A stretch of DNA of 6,010 nt, from assembly GCA_900757025.1 (NCBI GenBank), contig CAAEMG010000154.1, positions 1 through 6,010 on the forward strand, given 5' to 3'. Under the pieces are notes generated by a model. It was not told the DNA's origin. It made no database searches and worked only from the letters and a program-made list of their open reading frames with translations. A program made the translations under genes and the position numbers. The DNA comes from Clostridia bacterium. GTDB lineage: Bacteria; Bacillota; Clostridia; Lachnospirales; Anaerotignaceae. Of the stretch, positions 5,748-6,010 are shown piece after piece (the stretch's first letter is position 1; every line of letters starts with the position of its first letter).

Positions 5748-6010
5748 ATGGAATTTTCTCATTTTGACAATAAAGGAAATGCCGTTATGGTTGACGTAAC
5801 ACAAAAAGAGGAAACTGAAAGAATTGCTATAGCGGAAGGCACAATAAAGGTAAACGAAACAATTTTAAATAAAATAAAAGAAGGTACAATGGGAAAGGGC
5901 GACGTTTTGAACGTGGCAAGAATAGCCGGAATTATGGCGGCAAAAAAAACATTCGAGCTTATACCCATGTGCCACATTATTCTTCTTACAAAATGCAGCG
6001 TTGACTTTGA
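5748..6010 (+). CDS. moaC: Cyclic pyranopterin monophosphate synthase MoaC, N-terminal part (runs off right edge)
   Basis: The first 87 residues of MoaC are present and the frame is open to the window edge. MoaC turns the MoaA product 3',8-cyclo-7,8-dihydro-GTP into cyclic pyranopterin monophosphate. Recognisable motifs are MVDVTQKEETERIAIAEG (residues 14-31), KGDVLNVARIAGIMAAKKT (50-68) and LIPMCHIILLTKCSVDF (71-87). K50 and H76 align with the catalytic lysine and active-site histidine of the family (K51 and H77 in E. coli numbering). The usual Pro after that histidine (CHPL) is Ile here (CHII), an uncommon variation. The catalytic aspartate and second lysine of the C-terminal half lie outside the window. 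The gene begins one base after the moaA stop with its own strong ribosome binding site, so the two enzymes are made together. Confidence 0.95.
   Translation, partial: MEFSHFDNKGNAVMVDVTQKEETERIAIAEGTIKVNETILNKIKEGTMGKGDVLNVARIAGIMAAKKTFELIPMCHIILLTKCSVDF

Noticed and set aside
5759..5977. Minus-strand open frame opposite moaC
   Set aside because: The plus strand here encodes unmistakable MoaC motifs. The opposite frame has no recognisable family or ribosome binding site.

Overview
The window looks like a piece of chromosome from a low-GC, Gram-positive anaerobe, most likely a Clostridia-type Firmicute. The base composition is AT-rich, ribosome binding sites are strong (GGGAGGA, AAGGGA, TTGGAGGA), and promoters resemble sigma-A type. 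The large secreted protein combines BspA-like leucine-rich repeats, InlB-type B repeats and a copper-amine-oxidase-N-like C-terminal domain, a mix common in gut Firmicutes. The genus cannot be fixed from the sequence alone.

Layout. (1) Positions 1-277, minus strand: the N-terminal 92 codons of a MerR-family regulator that runs off the left edge. (2) Positions 278-394: a compact divergent control region. It holds a perfect 7-bp inverted repeat (313-328) inside the 19-bp spacer of a candidate MerR-type promoter reading right. A near-consensus promoter for merR reads left, and its -10 overlaps the rightward -10. (3) Positions 395-4675, plus strand: a 1426-residue secreted, multi-domain surface-type protein. 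It has a signal peptide, an acidic stretch, four tandem modules (each a conserved 'C...W.Y...LTISG' cap, LRR_5-like repeats, then an InlB-B-type 'GW...AKW' repeat), Ig-like segments, a Gly/Ser linker, a divergent B-repeat and a duplicated copper-amine-oxidase-N-like domain. (4) Positions 4705-4738: an intrinsic terminator. (5) Positions 4750-6010, plus strand: a new promoter followed by moaA (complete) and moaC (5' part), spaced by one base. These encode the first two steps of molybdenum cofactor synthesis (GTP to cyclic pyranopterin monophosphate).

Functionally there are two units. The left one is probably a regulator and its divergently transcribed surface-protein target; the promoter geometry suggests that the MerR protein represses itself and activates the surface-protein gene. 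The right one is an independent Moco operon that continues past the window. No mobile element, CRISPR array, tRNA or rRNA was seen. The most unusual items are the MerR-type switch in front of a giant LRR protein, and the modular growth and decay of that protein. No clearly new biological system is evident.
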